Positions 1-7,598 of a DNA stretch of 26,671 nucleotides are shown here, piece by piece. Both the position numbers and the translations under genes were made by a program. The DNA is from Cellvibrionaceae bacterium. GTDB lineage: Bacteria > Pseudomonadota > Gammaproteobacteria > Pseudomonadales > Cellvibrionaceae. The DNA lies in contig JAGKXA010000035.1 in assembly GCA_021151615.1 (NCBI GenBank), positions 1-26,671 of the forward strand, in the 5' to 3' direction. Every line of letters begins with the position of its first letter. Position 1 is the stretch's first letter. Below the pieces are notes generated by a model, which was not told where the DNA came from, ran no database searches, and was given only the letters and a program-made list of their open reading frames with translations.

Positions 1-1025
1 ACTGTTATATTCAGGACAAAATGTTGCAAGCCACAACCGCAAAACAACAGCTTGCACAGAGTCTGTATCGCGCTGGAAACATTTCCGAAAATGCTTTCCT
101 GACCTATGACAATGAATTGCGGCAAGCACAGCAACAATTGGAAAAACGCCAGACGATTGCCTATGACAAGCAGTTAACCTTGCTTAAGTTAATTGGCTTG
201 CCATCATCTACCCGGCTCGATCTCCCTGTTGAGTTGCCGCTATTGCCAGACGAGACTTTTTCGCACCGGGATTTACTCGCTATCGCACAGACGAATCGGG
301 CCGATTTGAAAATCGCCCAGCAACAGCAATCCATTCTGGAAAAACGCGAGCGCCTGGTTCGCGAGGAGAAAGGTTGGCGCGATTTCAGTGTAGGTATTGC
401 GGTCGAGCGTGAATTTGATGGTGCCAAAAATATTGGCCCGGAGCTGGAGCTTGCCCCGCCCTTGTTTAATCGCGGGCAAGGAAAGTTGGCTGCGATAAGT
501 GTACAAAAAAACCAATTAAACGCCCGCATTCAACAACTCGAATTGAGTGCTGATAGCGATATTGCTCAAGCGCTTAACGCAATGGATTCGGCACGCGCAC
601 AACTGAGGCTCTTGCAGCCGGCACTGGCGGTTGCAGAAAAACGGGTGGAACTATCGAATCGCGAAGTCAATTTTATGCTGGCGAGTCCATTTGAATTACT
701 CAATATCAAACGTCAGCAAATTCAACTCGCGCATGAATTCACCGAGGCATTACAAAATTACTGGCAAGCGCGTGCAGATTTGGAGCTGACAATTGGAAAA
801 CCACTTCAATCGACTGCAACGTTAGAGGGCAAGTCGGATCATTCAAACATGGATCATTCAAACATGGATCATTCAAACATGGATCATTCAAACATGGATC
901 ATTCAAACATGGATCATTCAAACATGGCAAATATGGATCATTCAGATATGGATCACAGCAGTCATTCCACCGAACAAAACGCCACAGAAGACCACACTAG
1001 CCATAAGGAGCATAAACATGATTAA
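1..1025 (+). CDS. TolC-family outer-membrane efflux protein (CzcC/CusC type), 5' partial
   Basis: The frame is open from base 3 through the first ATG at 21, so the real start probably lies left of the window. The product is the outer-membrane channel of a tripartite heavy-metal efflux pump. Two long helical Gln/Ala/Leu-rich stretches with alternating hydrophobic residues (for example the segment around AKQQLAQSLYRAGN and the later AQALNAMDSARAQLRLLQ) are typical of TolC hairpin helices. The C-terminal ~60 residues are unusual for TolC: six DHSNM pentapeptides, then ANM, DHSDM, DHSSHS and a His-rich end. Such His/Met content suggests copper or silver binding on the periplasmic side. The stop overlaps the start of the multicopper oxidase by 8 bp, so the two are translationally linked. 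Family assignment is firm; metal specificity is inferred. Confidence 0.88.
   Translation, partial: CYIQDKMLQATTAKQQLAQSLYRAGNISENAFLTYDNELRQAQQQLEKRQTIAYDKQLTLLKLIGLPSSTRLDLPVELPLLPDETFSHRDLLAIAQTNRADLKIAQQQQSILEKRERLVREEKGWRDFSVGIAVEREFDGAKNIGPELELAPPLFNRGQGKLAAISVQKNQLNARIQQLELSADSDIAQALNAMDSARAQLRLLQPALAVAEKRVELSNREVNFMLASPFELLNIKRQQIQLAHEFTEALQNYWQARADLELTIGKPLQSTATLEGKSDHSNMDHSNMDHSNMDHSNMDHSNMDHSNMANMDHSDMDHSSHSTEQNATEDHTSHKEHKHD
837..926 (+). repeat. Six perfect tandem 15-bp repeats encoding DHSNM
   Basis: Six identical copies of GATCATTCAAACATG follow one another without interruption inside the TolC-family gene. Each copy encodes Asp-His-Ser-Asn-Met. Diverged copies follow (ANM, DHSDM, DHSSHS). 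Because the unit is five codons, slippage would change the number of metal-binding pentapeptides without breaking the frame. Confidence 0.97.
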
Positions 1026-2373
1026 TCGTCGCAATCTTTTGCTCGGCAGCGCTGCAGGCTTGTTGGCCGCAAGTTTACCGGTGCAGGCACAACACAATCA
1101 TGGCACGCATAAAGTTCCATCGACCTCTGACGATCATTCTGCCCATAGCATGGCGAAAAAAAGGCCGATAAAAACCACGAGAAATATTCCAGCAGTTAGT
1201 ACGAAAAAACCCGAACTTAATGCACAAAATTATCGTCCGGTAATTACCCCCAATGGCCGTACACTGGGTTATCGCATGAATGAAGGTGTAAAAGAATTTC
1301 ATCTGATCGCTGAAGAAATTGAACATGAATTTGCACCGGGTACAAAAATAAAAGCCTGGGGGTACAACGGCAGCACACCAGGTCCAACGATCGAAGTGGT
1401 TGAAGGCGATCGCGTGCGCATTTACCTCACCAATAAATTGCCTGAACATACCAGTATGCACTGGCACGGCATTTTATTGCCCTGGGGCATGGATGGCGTA
1501 ACAGGCTTAACTCAACCGCCAATTAAACCGGGGGAAACGTTTGTCTATGAGTTTACCTTGCAACAACACGGCACCCACATGTATCACCCGCATGCCGATG
1601 AAATGGTGCAAATGGCCATGGGCATGATGGGCATGTTTATCATTCATCCCAAGGAACCGGTGTCGCCGGCAGTTGATCGTGACTACGCTGTACTCTTGCA
1701 TAACTGGGCAGTGCATCCGGGCACTTATCGGCCTGATCCCAATGTGATGACGGAATTTGATTTGTGGACCATGAACAGCAAAGTATTTCCGGCAATTGAA
1801 TCATTGGTTGCACAAACGGGTGAGCGAGTGCGTGTGCGTATTGGCAATTTATCCATGTGGAATCACCCCATGCATATGCACGGTGTTCAATTTGAGGTTA
1901 CCGGCTCCGATGGTGGACGTTGGCCGCAAAATCAATGGCGTAAAGAAGTGACTGAAATTGTGGGCGTGGGCCAAACACGCGATCTGGAATTTGTTGCGGT
2001 TCCTGGTGATTGGGTCTTCCACTGCCATATGAGCCACCACACCATGAATGCTATGGGACATGAAGTACCTAATATGCTCGGTGTCAAACAGCCGGAGGCA
2101 CAGCTCAATAAAGTTCTGCCGGATTACATGGCCATGGGAGAAACAGGTATGGCGGAGCATCAGGAACACACGGATATGGGCCATATGCCCGGCCCGGAAA
2201 ATACCTTACCCATGATGATGGGCGAAGGTCGCTACGGCAAACTGGAAATGGGCGGTATGTTCTCCATGATTCGCGTGCGCGATCAGTTGGGGACAGAGGC
2301 GGATTTGTATGAGGCGCCCACCGGAACCCAAGCAAGAAAAATGAATCAAGTACCGGAAGGTATCCCGGTGTAG
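1018..2373 (+). CDS. Two-domain multicopper oxidase, Tat-exported, Met-rich tail
   Basis: A 451-residue periplasmic multicopper oxidase, likely oxidising Cu(I) in copper tolerance. The N-terminus has a Tat-like signal (NRRNLLLG, hydrophobic stretch, then Ala-Gln-Ala). All four copper motifs are present: HWHG (His148, His150), HPH (His190, His192), HPMHMHG (His283, 286, 288) and HCHMSHH (His335, Cys336, His337, His341) with axial Met346. Only about 90 residues separate the second and third motifs, so the middle cupredoxin domain of three-domain laccases is absent and the type 1 copper sits in the second domain. After residue ~360 comes a Met/His-rich tail resembling copper-binding extensions. 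The ATG at 1018 is preceded by AAGGAG at 1005-1010, and the start overlaps the upstream TolC gene. Function from context: copper detoxification. Confidence 0.92.
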   Translation: MINRRNLLLGSAAGLLAASLPVQAQHNHGTHKVPSTSDDHSAHSMAKKRPIKTTRNIPAVSTKKPELNAQNYRPVITPNGRTLGYRMNEGVKEFHLIAEEIEHEFAPGTKIKAWGYNGSTPGPTIEVVEGDRVRIYLTNKLPEHTSMHWHGILLPWGMDGVTGLTQPPIKPGETFVYEFTLQQHGTHMYHPHADEMVQMAMGMMGMFIIHPKEPVSPAVDRDYAVLLHNWAVHPGTYRPDPNVMTEFDLWTMNSKVFPAIESLVAQTGERVRVRIGNLSMWNHPMHMHGVQFEVTGSDGGRWPQNQWRKEVTEIVGVGQTRDLEFVAVPGDWVFHCHMSHHTMNAMGHEVPNMLGVKQPEAQLNKVLPDYMAMGETGMAEHQEHTDMGHMPGPENTLPMMMGEGRYGKLEMGGMFSMIRVRDQLGTEADLYEAPTGTQARKMNQVPEGIPV

Positions 2374-2573
2374 TAAAAACACGGACACGGAATGTCCATT
2401 GCTCAATCAGCGTCCAATTCCAAAACAGCCGACAGCCAACAGCCGACCAGCAAGTGTTAATTAGTGTTCAGCAGCGTCAATTCAAGCGCTGCCACAACGC
2501 GACTCACCTATAATCCACACCGACTATAAGCGCATTTCGCGTCACCAATAATCATAAATGTTGTGAGTAAACC
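2374..2573. other. Intergenic gap, possible promoter region
   Basis: About 200 bp separate the multicopper oxidase from the next gene. I see a short 5-bp hairpin (GGACA/TGTCC, 2383-2397) without a T tract, and short reiterations of CAGCC. No gene and no convincing terminator is visible. Confidence 0.4.
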
Positions 2574-5500
2574 ATGATATTACGCCCTAGCCTTTCCCAT
2601 ATTTCGCCCGCATTGGTTAATCGCCTGTTTGTTCTAACTCCGCTGGTCGCCGCATTTATGTTGCTCGGCGCCTGTGGAGAAAAGACAACGCCGCCTGCAG
2701 AACAAAATGCCGCCGCGAGTAGCAGCTCCAGTGCCAGTAGTATTGCCATTGAAATTACCCGCATTACGCCGGATGAAGCCAAAGCTGATGCGAAATCCAT
2801 CGAGCAACAAGTGCCCATCACTACCAGTGACGGTTTGAAAACAGAATTGTGGGCATCGGAAAAATTGCTGGGCGATACGGTGGCCATTCATGTGGATGAT
2901 AAAGGCCGCGTCTGGGCTGGTATTACCCAGCGCAGTAACAATTCGGAATTTGATATTCGCAGCGTTCCCGAATGGGAAGATGCGACCATCACCTTTGCAA
3001 CCTATGAAGATAGGCGCAAATTTTTGCGCAGTGAATTAGCGCCGGAAAAAAGTGCACAGAATGAAAAAATTCCCGATCGCAATAAAGATGGCAGTCACGA
3101 TTGGCGCGATCTCGCGGTCATGACAGAAAAAGTGATTCGCCTTGAAGATACCCAAGGTTCAGGCAAAGCGGATTTCGCGCAAACGGTAGTCAATGATTTC
3201 CATACGGAAGTGACAGATGTAATTGGCGGTTTGTTTTACAACGATTTACTCGACGAATTATTTATCAATATCGCCCCGGATGTGTGGAGAGTGAAAGACA
3301 CCAACGCCGATGGCTATATGGATACTCACACATCGCTTACCAACGGTTTCGGCGTGCATGTGGGATTCAGCGGTCACGGGCTCTCCGGCGCCATCATGGG
3401 GCCGGACGGCATGCTCTATTCCAGCATGGGCGACATAGGCACCAGTATTACCGATCAATACGGCACTAAACTGCATTACCCCAATCAGGGTGTGATTGTG
3501 CGCAGCGAAGTGGATGGCAGTAACCTCGAAGTGTTCGCTGCCGGCTTGCGCAATATTTACGAACTTTCATTCGATAAATACGGCAACCTTATCAGCGTAG
3601 ATAATGATGGCGATCATATTGGTGAATATGAACGTGTAGTGCATTTAATTGACGGTTCTGACACAGGCTGGCGAATTAACTGGCAACTGGGCAAATACAA
3701 AGATCCGAAAAATAACAGCTACAAAATCTGGATGGATGAGGACTATTACAAACCGCGCTTTAAAAACCAGGCTGCGCACATATTACCGCCCGTAGCACCC
3801 TATCACGCCGGACCAACCGGCATGACTTATTATCCTGGAACCGGTTTAAGCGATGAATGGAAGGATCATTTCTTTGTGGTGGAATTTGTTGGCTCTGCCA
3901 CGCGCGCCGGTATTAATGCATTTACCTTAAAACCCAAAGGCGCTTCATTCGAGTTGGCGAGCGATAAAAATATAATGCGCGGTGTACTCGCTACAGGGTT
4001 GGATTTTGGCCCCGACGGCGCACTCTATTTCAGTGACTGGATTGAAGGTTGGGGCTTAAAACAAAAAGGCCGCGTGTGGAAAATGGATTCGGCAGCGGGA
4101 ATGACACCCGAACGTGAACAAACCAAAACATTGCTTGGCAGTAATTTTCGTGAGTTCTCGCTTGAACAATTAGTTGAGTACTTAAGCCATGCCGACATGC
4201 GCGTGCGCCAGAAAGCGCAATTTGTATTGGCAGAACAGCGCCAGGTAAAAACCTTACAAGAAGTGGCGGTTACTTCTCCGCATCAACTCGCGCGAGTTCA
4301 TGCCATCTGGGGCCTTGGCCAACTGTTGCGGAAAAATCCGGCAGGCAACGCCGTCATTATCAATTTGTTGCAAGACAGCGATCCGGAAATTCGCGCCCAG
4401 GCTGCCAAGGTATTGGGCGATGCGAAAATGAATACAGCCAGCGAACAATTAATCGCGTTGCTCGCCGACAAAAATCCCCGCGTGCAACTCTATGCTACCC
4501 AGGCATTGGGGCGCATGGCAGACAAAAATGCCTTGCAACCACTGATTGAAATGCTGGTTGTAAATAATGATGAAGATGTTTACCTGCGTCAGGCCGGTGC
4601 CATTGCGTTGGCGCGCATTGGCGATGCAAAAGCCTTGGGCAGTTTATCCTCACACGCATCAGAAGCGGTGCGTATCGCTGCTGTAGTTGCACTCAAGCGA
4701 ATGAACAGCCCAATCGTTGCAGAATTCCTGAATGATTCCAGCGAGTTTGTCGTAACAAATGCAGCGCGCGCGATTAACGATGATGAATTAATTACCGACG
4801 CCCTGCCCGCCTTGGCCGCACTACTGGAAAAACCGCGCTTTACCAGCGAGGCATTGCTGCGCCGTGCGATTAATGCCAACGTCTATGCGGAAGATAGCGA
4901 CGAAAATGCCGAGCGTTTAATTCGTTTCGCAATGAATCCAGCTATTCCCGGAAACTTGCGTGCCGAAGCTATTGCGGCTGTCACGGTGTGGGACAAAGGT
5001 TCTGTTTACGATCGCGTGAGCGGCTTTTATCGCGGCCCAATCAATCATCCACGTTCAGAGGCATTAAACGCATTTGCTGATGCCATTGGAACTTTGCTGG
5101 GTGATAAATCCAGTGAGGTACGCAAGGCAGCAACCAACGCGCAAAGTGAATTCAATCTGCAAGCGGGTGCGGCTCCGCTGGTAAAAATGTTGAAACAAGA
5201 TGACGATCCCGCAGTACGCATCAGTGCACTACATGCACTGAAAAAAAATGGCCACCCGGAAATCGGTACTTTGGTATTCGAAGCATTAAAAGATAAAGAG
5301 CAAGATGTGCGTATGGCTGCACTGGCGATGGTACCCGAGTTGCAAATGCCGGTTGCACAGGTGGTTGAAATGCATCAACTGCTAATTGCCAGCGGCACCC
5401 CGGGTGAACAACAAGCGGCGCTACTTTCCCTCGCCAATGTAAAAGCACCGGAAGTTGAAGCCGTTTTCCGCGCGCAAATGCAACAGTTGATCGAAGGGAA

Positions 5501-6077
5501 AATTGCCCCGGAAGTGCAGTTGGAATTAATTACGGCGGCAGCGCAAATCGGCTCGCCAGAATTGAAACAGCTGCTAACCGACTACGACGCGAAAAAAGAT
5601 AAAAACAATCCGCTGGAAGTCTATCAAGAAGCAATTTACGGCGGTGATGCACAAAAAGGCTTGGAATTGTTCCGCTACAGTAACTCAACCCAATGCGTTC
5701 GCTGTCATATGGTTGGCCATCGCGGCAACAAAGTGGGGCCTGATTTGACAACTGTCGCCACGCGTATTGTGCCCGAGCAAATGCTGGAGGCACTGGTCGC
5801 CCCTGCGGCACGTATCGCGCCCGGTTTTGGTCGGGTAACGGTGGTGATGAAAAATGGCAAGCGTATCGAAGGCTCCTTTGATGCAGAAACCAAAGCGGAT
5901 GTGCGTATCACCAGCGACAATAAGCCACAAACAATTTTGCGTAGCGAGATTGAAAAACTGGAGTTTGGCGGGATCTCCCCCATGCCGCCTATGGGGCTGG
6001 GTTTAACCAAAGCAGAATTGCGCGATTTGGTGGCCTACCTATCCACCCTGAAGGAAGAAGTTCATGAAGGGCACTAA
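2574..6077 (+). CDS. PVC-type heme-binding dehydrogenase lipoprotein with HEAT-like repeats
   Basis: A 1167-residue lipoprotein. The signal ends in a lipobox (LLGAC, Cys34) followed by Gly-Glu, compatible with outer-membrane sorting, then a Ser/Ala-rich linker. Residues ~80-510 look like the beta-propeller of putative membrane-bound dehydrogenases (blocks such as GPDGMLYSSMGD, GLRNIYELSFDKYGN and FGPDGALYFSDWIEGWG). Residues ~530-1000 are HEAT-like helical repeats (PEIRAQAAKVLGDAK, PRVQLYATQALGRMA). The C-terminus is a Planctomycete/Verrucomicrobium-type cytochrome c domain: CVRCH (Cys1041, Cys1044, His1045), GPDLT, and a likely distal Met in SPMPPMG (Met1137 or Met1140). It probably oxidises a sugar or sugar alcohol and passes electrons to its own heme. 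The substrate is not shown by the sequence. A strong terminator follows. Confidence 0.88.
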   Translation: MILRPSLSHISPALVNRLFVLTPLVAAFMLLGACGEKTTPPAEQNAAASSSSSASSIAIEITRITPDEAKADAKSIEQQVPITTSDGLKTELWASEKLLGDTVAIHVDDKGRVWAGITQRSNNSEFDIRSVPEWEDATITFATYEDRRKFLRSELAPEKSAQNEKIPDRNKDGSHDWRDLAVMTEKVIRLEDTQGSGKADFAQTVVNDFHTEVTDVIGGLFYNDLLDELFINIAPDVWRVKDTNADGYMDTHTSLTNGFGVHVGFSGHGLSGAIMGPDGMLYSSMGDIGTSITDQYGTKLHYPNQGVIVRSEVDGSNLEVFAAGLRNIYELSFDKYGNLISVDNDGDHIGEYERVVHLIDGSDTGWRINWQLGKYKDPKNNSYKIWMDEDYYKPRFKNQAAHILPPVAPYHAGPTGMTYYPGTGLSDEWKDHFFVVEFVGSATRAGINAFTLKPKGASFELASDKNIMRGVLATGLDFGPDGALYFSDWIEGWGLKQKGRVWKMDSAAGMTPEREQTKTLLGSNFREFSLEQLVEYLSHADMRVRQKAQFVLAEQRQVKTLQEVAVTSPHQLARVHAIWGLGQLLRKNPAGNAVIINLLQDSDPEIRAQAAKVLGDAKMNTASEQLIALLADKNPRVQLYATQALGRMADKNALQPLIEMLVVNNDEDVYLRQAGAIALARIGDAKALGSLSSHASEAVRIAAVVALKRMNSPIVAEFLNDSSEFVVTNAARAINDDELITDALPALAALLEKPRFTSEALLRRAINANVYAEDSDENAERLIRFAMNPAIPGNLRAEAIAAVTVWDKGSVYDRVSGFYRGPINHPRSEALNAFADAIGTLLGDKSSEVRKAATNAQSEFNLQAGAAPLVKMLKQDDDPAVRISALHALKKNGHPEIGTLVFEALKDKEQDVRMAALAMVPELQMPVAQVVEMHQLLIASGTPGEQQAALLSLANVKAPEVEAVFRAQMQQLIEGKIAPEVQLELITAAAQIGSPELKQLLTDYDAKKDKNNPLEVYQEAIYGGDAQKGLELFRYSNSTQCVRCHMVGHRGNKVGPDLTTVATRIVPEQMLEALVAPAARIAPGFGRVTVVMKNGKRIEGSFDAETKADVRITSDNKPQTILRSEIEKLEFGGISPMPPMGLGLTKAELRDLVAYLSTLKEEVHEGH

Positions 6078-6122
6078 TCAGGATTAAAACCGAAATCTGA
6101 ATACCTGGCCTCAAGTAACAGT

Positions 6123-6149
6123 AAAAAGACCTCAATCAGAGGTCTTTTT
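6123..6149 (+). terminator. Rho-independent terminator after the heme dehydrogenase gene
   Basis: A perfect 11-bp stem (AAAAAGACCTC 6123-6133 with GAGGTCTTTTT 6139-6149) closes a 5-nt loop. The stem ends in a T run on the + strand and begins with an A run, so it can also work in the other direction. Confidence 0.93.
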
Positions 6150-6176
6150 GCTTTGGCATAGACGCCTATTGTTTTA

Positions 6177-6196
6177 CCATTCACAACAATGAATGG
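6177..6196. promoter_or_regulatory. Inverted repeat upstream of the AraC-type regulator (candidate operator)
   Basis: CCATTCA (6177-6183) and TGAATGG (6190-6196) form perfect 7-bp arms around a 6-bp spacer, 48 bp before the regulator start. Position and symmetry suit an autoregulatory site. No binding protein can be named from the sequence. Confidence 0.4.
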
Positions 6197-6243
6197 GCCA
6201 AGCATTTACGGCTTACTATCAACGCACTGAATGCCGATGATCA

Positions 6244-7407
6244 ATGCAAGAATTTTATAACAAAGCGCTGGTAAGTTTTCTGTGTTTACTGCTGGGCACG
6301 GGGCTGGTTACTTACTTGTGTGTGGATAAAACCTTTGTACGCATTTCGCTATTGCCTAATAGCGAAACCGGTTTGTATTGGAAAAGCGAAGCCCACACGG
6401 ATATCTACCAGGGCGGTAACTCCCGCTTAACGATTGCGGATGATAAATTCAGCCTCAATTTCAATTTTACCGTAACACCCAAGGCGCAATACCCATTCGC
6501 CGCTGTGAATATGCTCTTCACCCAAAAAGATGGTGAACTCACACTCGTGGATTTATCGGCCTTCGATAAAATTCAATTCAGCGCTAAATGCTCTCAATCC
6601 AATACGCTCACCTTCACCCTGCTCACGTTTGATGAACAGGTGTCCAGGCCTGGGGATTTTTTAAGCTACCGCGCACCCTCCACCTTTTTTTCGTGCAATG
6701 CCAATTGGTCCGTTATTGAACTTGACCTGGTGCATCTTGAAACGCCGCAGTGGTGGTTTGACATGTTTAACATTGAGTTATCACGTAAGGAATATCAGCT
6801 AAAAGAAGTTGCCAAAATCAGCTTTGGCAGCAGCTTCCAAAGCCCGGTGGAGACAGATTCCAATGTCCAGTTAAGTGAGATTACCTTGATTGGGCACAAC
6901 TGGTTTTATCTATATCTGTTAATTGGAGTATTGTTACTGAGCTGGGGCTATTACGGTGTATGGTTTTTCCGGCAACATACACGCGCATTAATTCAGGAGC
7001 TGCAGGACAAAATCCAGCGCGATCGACCTTTGGTTGCCTATCAACAACTTTCTGTTGAGCCACTCAAAGATAAAGACCGCAGTGCAATCTTGCATTTTAT
7101 GGCCACCCAATATGCCAACGCCGACTTAAGCCTGGATACCATGGTCAGTGAGATTGGCGTAAGCCGCACCAGGATCAATGACATACTTAAATCGGAATTG
7201 GGTTTTACCTTCACCGGCTACCTGAACAAGTTGCGTTTAACCGAAGCCGCACGCTTGCTGGTGCAAGAGGAAGAAGCAAACATCGCCGAAATCGCCTACT
7301 CGGTAGGCTATAAAAACGTTTCTTACTTCAATAAATTATTCAAAGAAGAATACAACTGCACACCCAAAACCTACAAAAGCCTGCGCGATAAAACCTCCCT
7401 TCCCTAA
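6244..7407 (+). CDS. Membrane-anchored AraC-family regulator with periplasmic sensor
   Basis: A 387-residue one-component transmembrane regulator. A membrane segment at ~9-27 is followed by a ~190-residue extracytoplasmic beta-rich domain. Its alternating pattern (DLSAFDKIQFSAKC, WSVIELDLVHL, VQLSEITLIG) resembles galactose-binding/CIA30-like beta-sandwiches that bind carbohydrates. A second membrane segment lies at ~220-243. A cytoplasmic AraC-type double helix-turn-helix follows at ~285-383 (LDTMVSEIGVSRTRINDIL and IAEIAYSVGYKNVSYFNKLF). It sits directly upstream of co-directional GH5, pirin-like and GH39 genes, so it plausibly senses plant-polysaccharide breakdown products and activates that operon (inference). 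No good Shine-Dalgarno precedes the ATG, so initiation may be weak. Domain architecture is clear; the ligand is unknown. Confidence 0.9.
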   Translation: MQEFYNKALVSFLCLLLGTGLVTYLCVDKTFVRISLLPNSETGLYWKSEAHTDIYQGGNSRLTIADDKFSLNFNFTVTPKAQYPFAAVNMLFTQKDGELTLVDLSAFDKIQFSAKCSQSNTLTFTLLTFDEQVSRPGDFLSYRAPSTFFSCNANWSVIELDLVHLETPQWWFDMFNIELSRKEYQLKEVAKISFGSSFQSPVETDSNVQLSEITLIGHNWFYLYLLIGVLLLSWGYYGVWFFRQHTRALIQELQDKIQRDRPLVAYQQLSVEPLKDKDRSAILHFMATQYANADLSLDTMVSEIGVSRTRINDILKSELGFTFTGYLNKLRLTEAARLLVQEEEANIAEIAYSVGYKNVSYFNKLFKEEYNCTPKTYKSLRDKTSLP

Positions 7408-7465
7408 AAAAAACTTCAACTTACGTTAAAAAAACTGCAATTATTTACCAAGTGCTAGATTTTTT

Positions 7466-7496
7466 AGCCCAAGCATTAAGCGCTTGGGCTTTTTTT
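7466..7496 (+). terminator. Rho-independent terminator after the AraC-type gene
   Basis: AGCCCAAGC (7466-7474) pairs with GCTTGGGCT (7482-7490) around a 7-nt loop and is followed by a run of T to 7496. It lies upstream of the GH5 signal peptide and shows that the longer open frame beginning at 7452 is not the coding start. Confidence 0.92.
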
Positions 7497-7547
7497 GGGC
7501 AAAATTCGCGTGACTATTTCCCCTCCCGTCGCGCTTGGGTTTTTGAC

Positions 7548-7576
7548 TTGCTTTGGTGCGTACGGGGTTTTATTTT
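7548..7576 (+). promoter_or_regulatory. Possible sigma-70 promoter for the GH5 operon
   Basis: TTGCTT (7548-7553) is 17 bp from TATTTT (7571-7576), ending 22 bp before the GH5 ATG. An overlapping TTGACT (7543-7548) gives a poorer spacing. The imperfect -10 would suit an activator-dependent promoter. Eye-matched only. Confidence 0.3.
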
Positions 7577-7598
7577 TTATCCTCGCCCAGAGAACAAT

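Noticed and set aside
837..926. CRISPR-like array
   Set aside because: The repeats are contiguous with no spacers and encode a continuous peptide.
2383..2397. Terminator after the multicopper oxidase
   Set aside because: Only a 5-bp stem and no T tract.
7452..7598. Upstream extension of the GH5 reading frame to an ATG at 7452
   Set aside because: It crosses a strong terminator (7466-7496), and the lipoprotein signal peptide starts at 7599.
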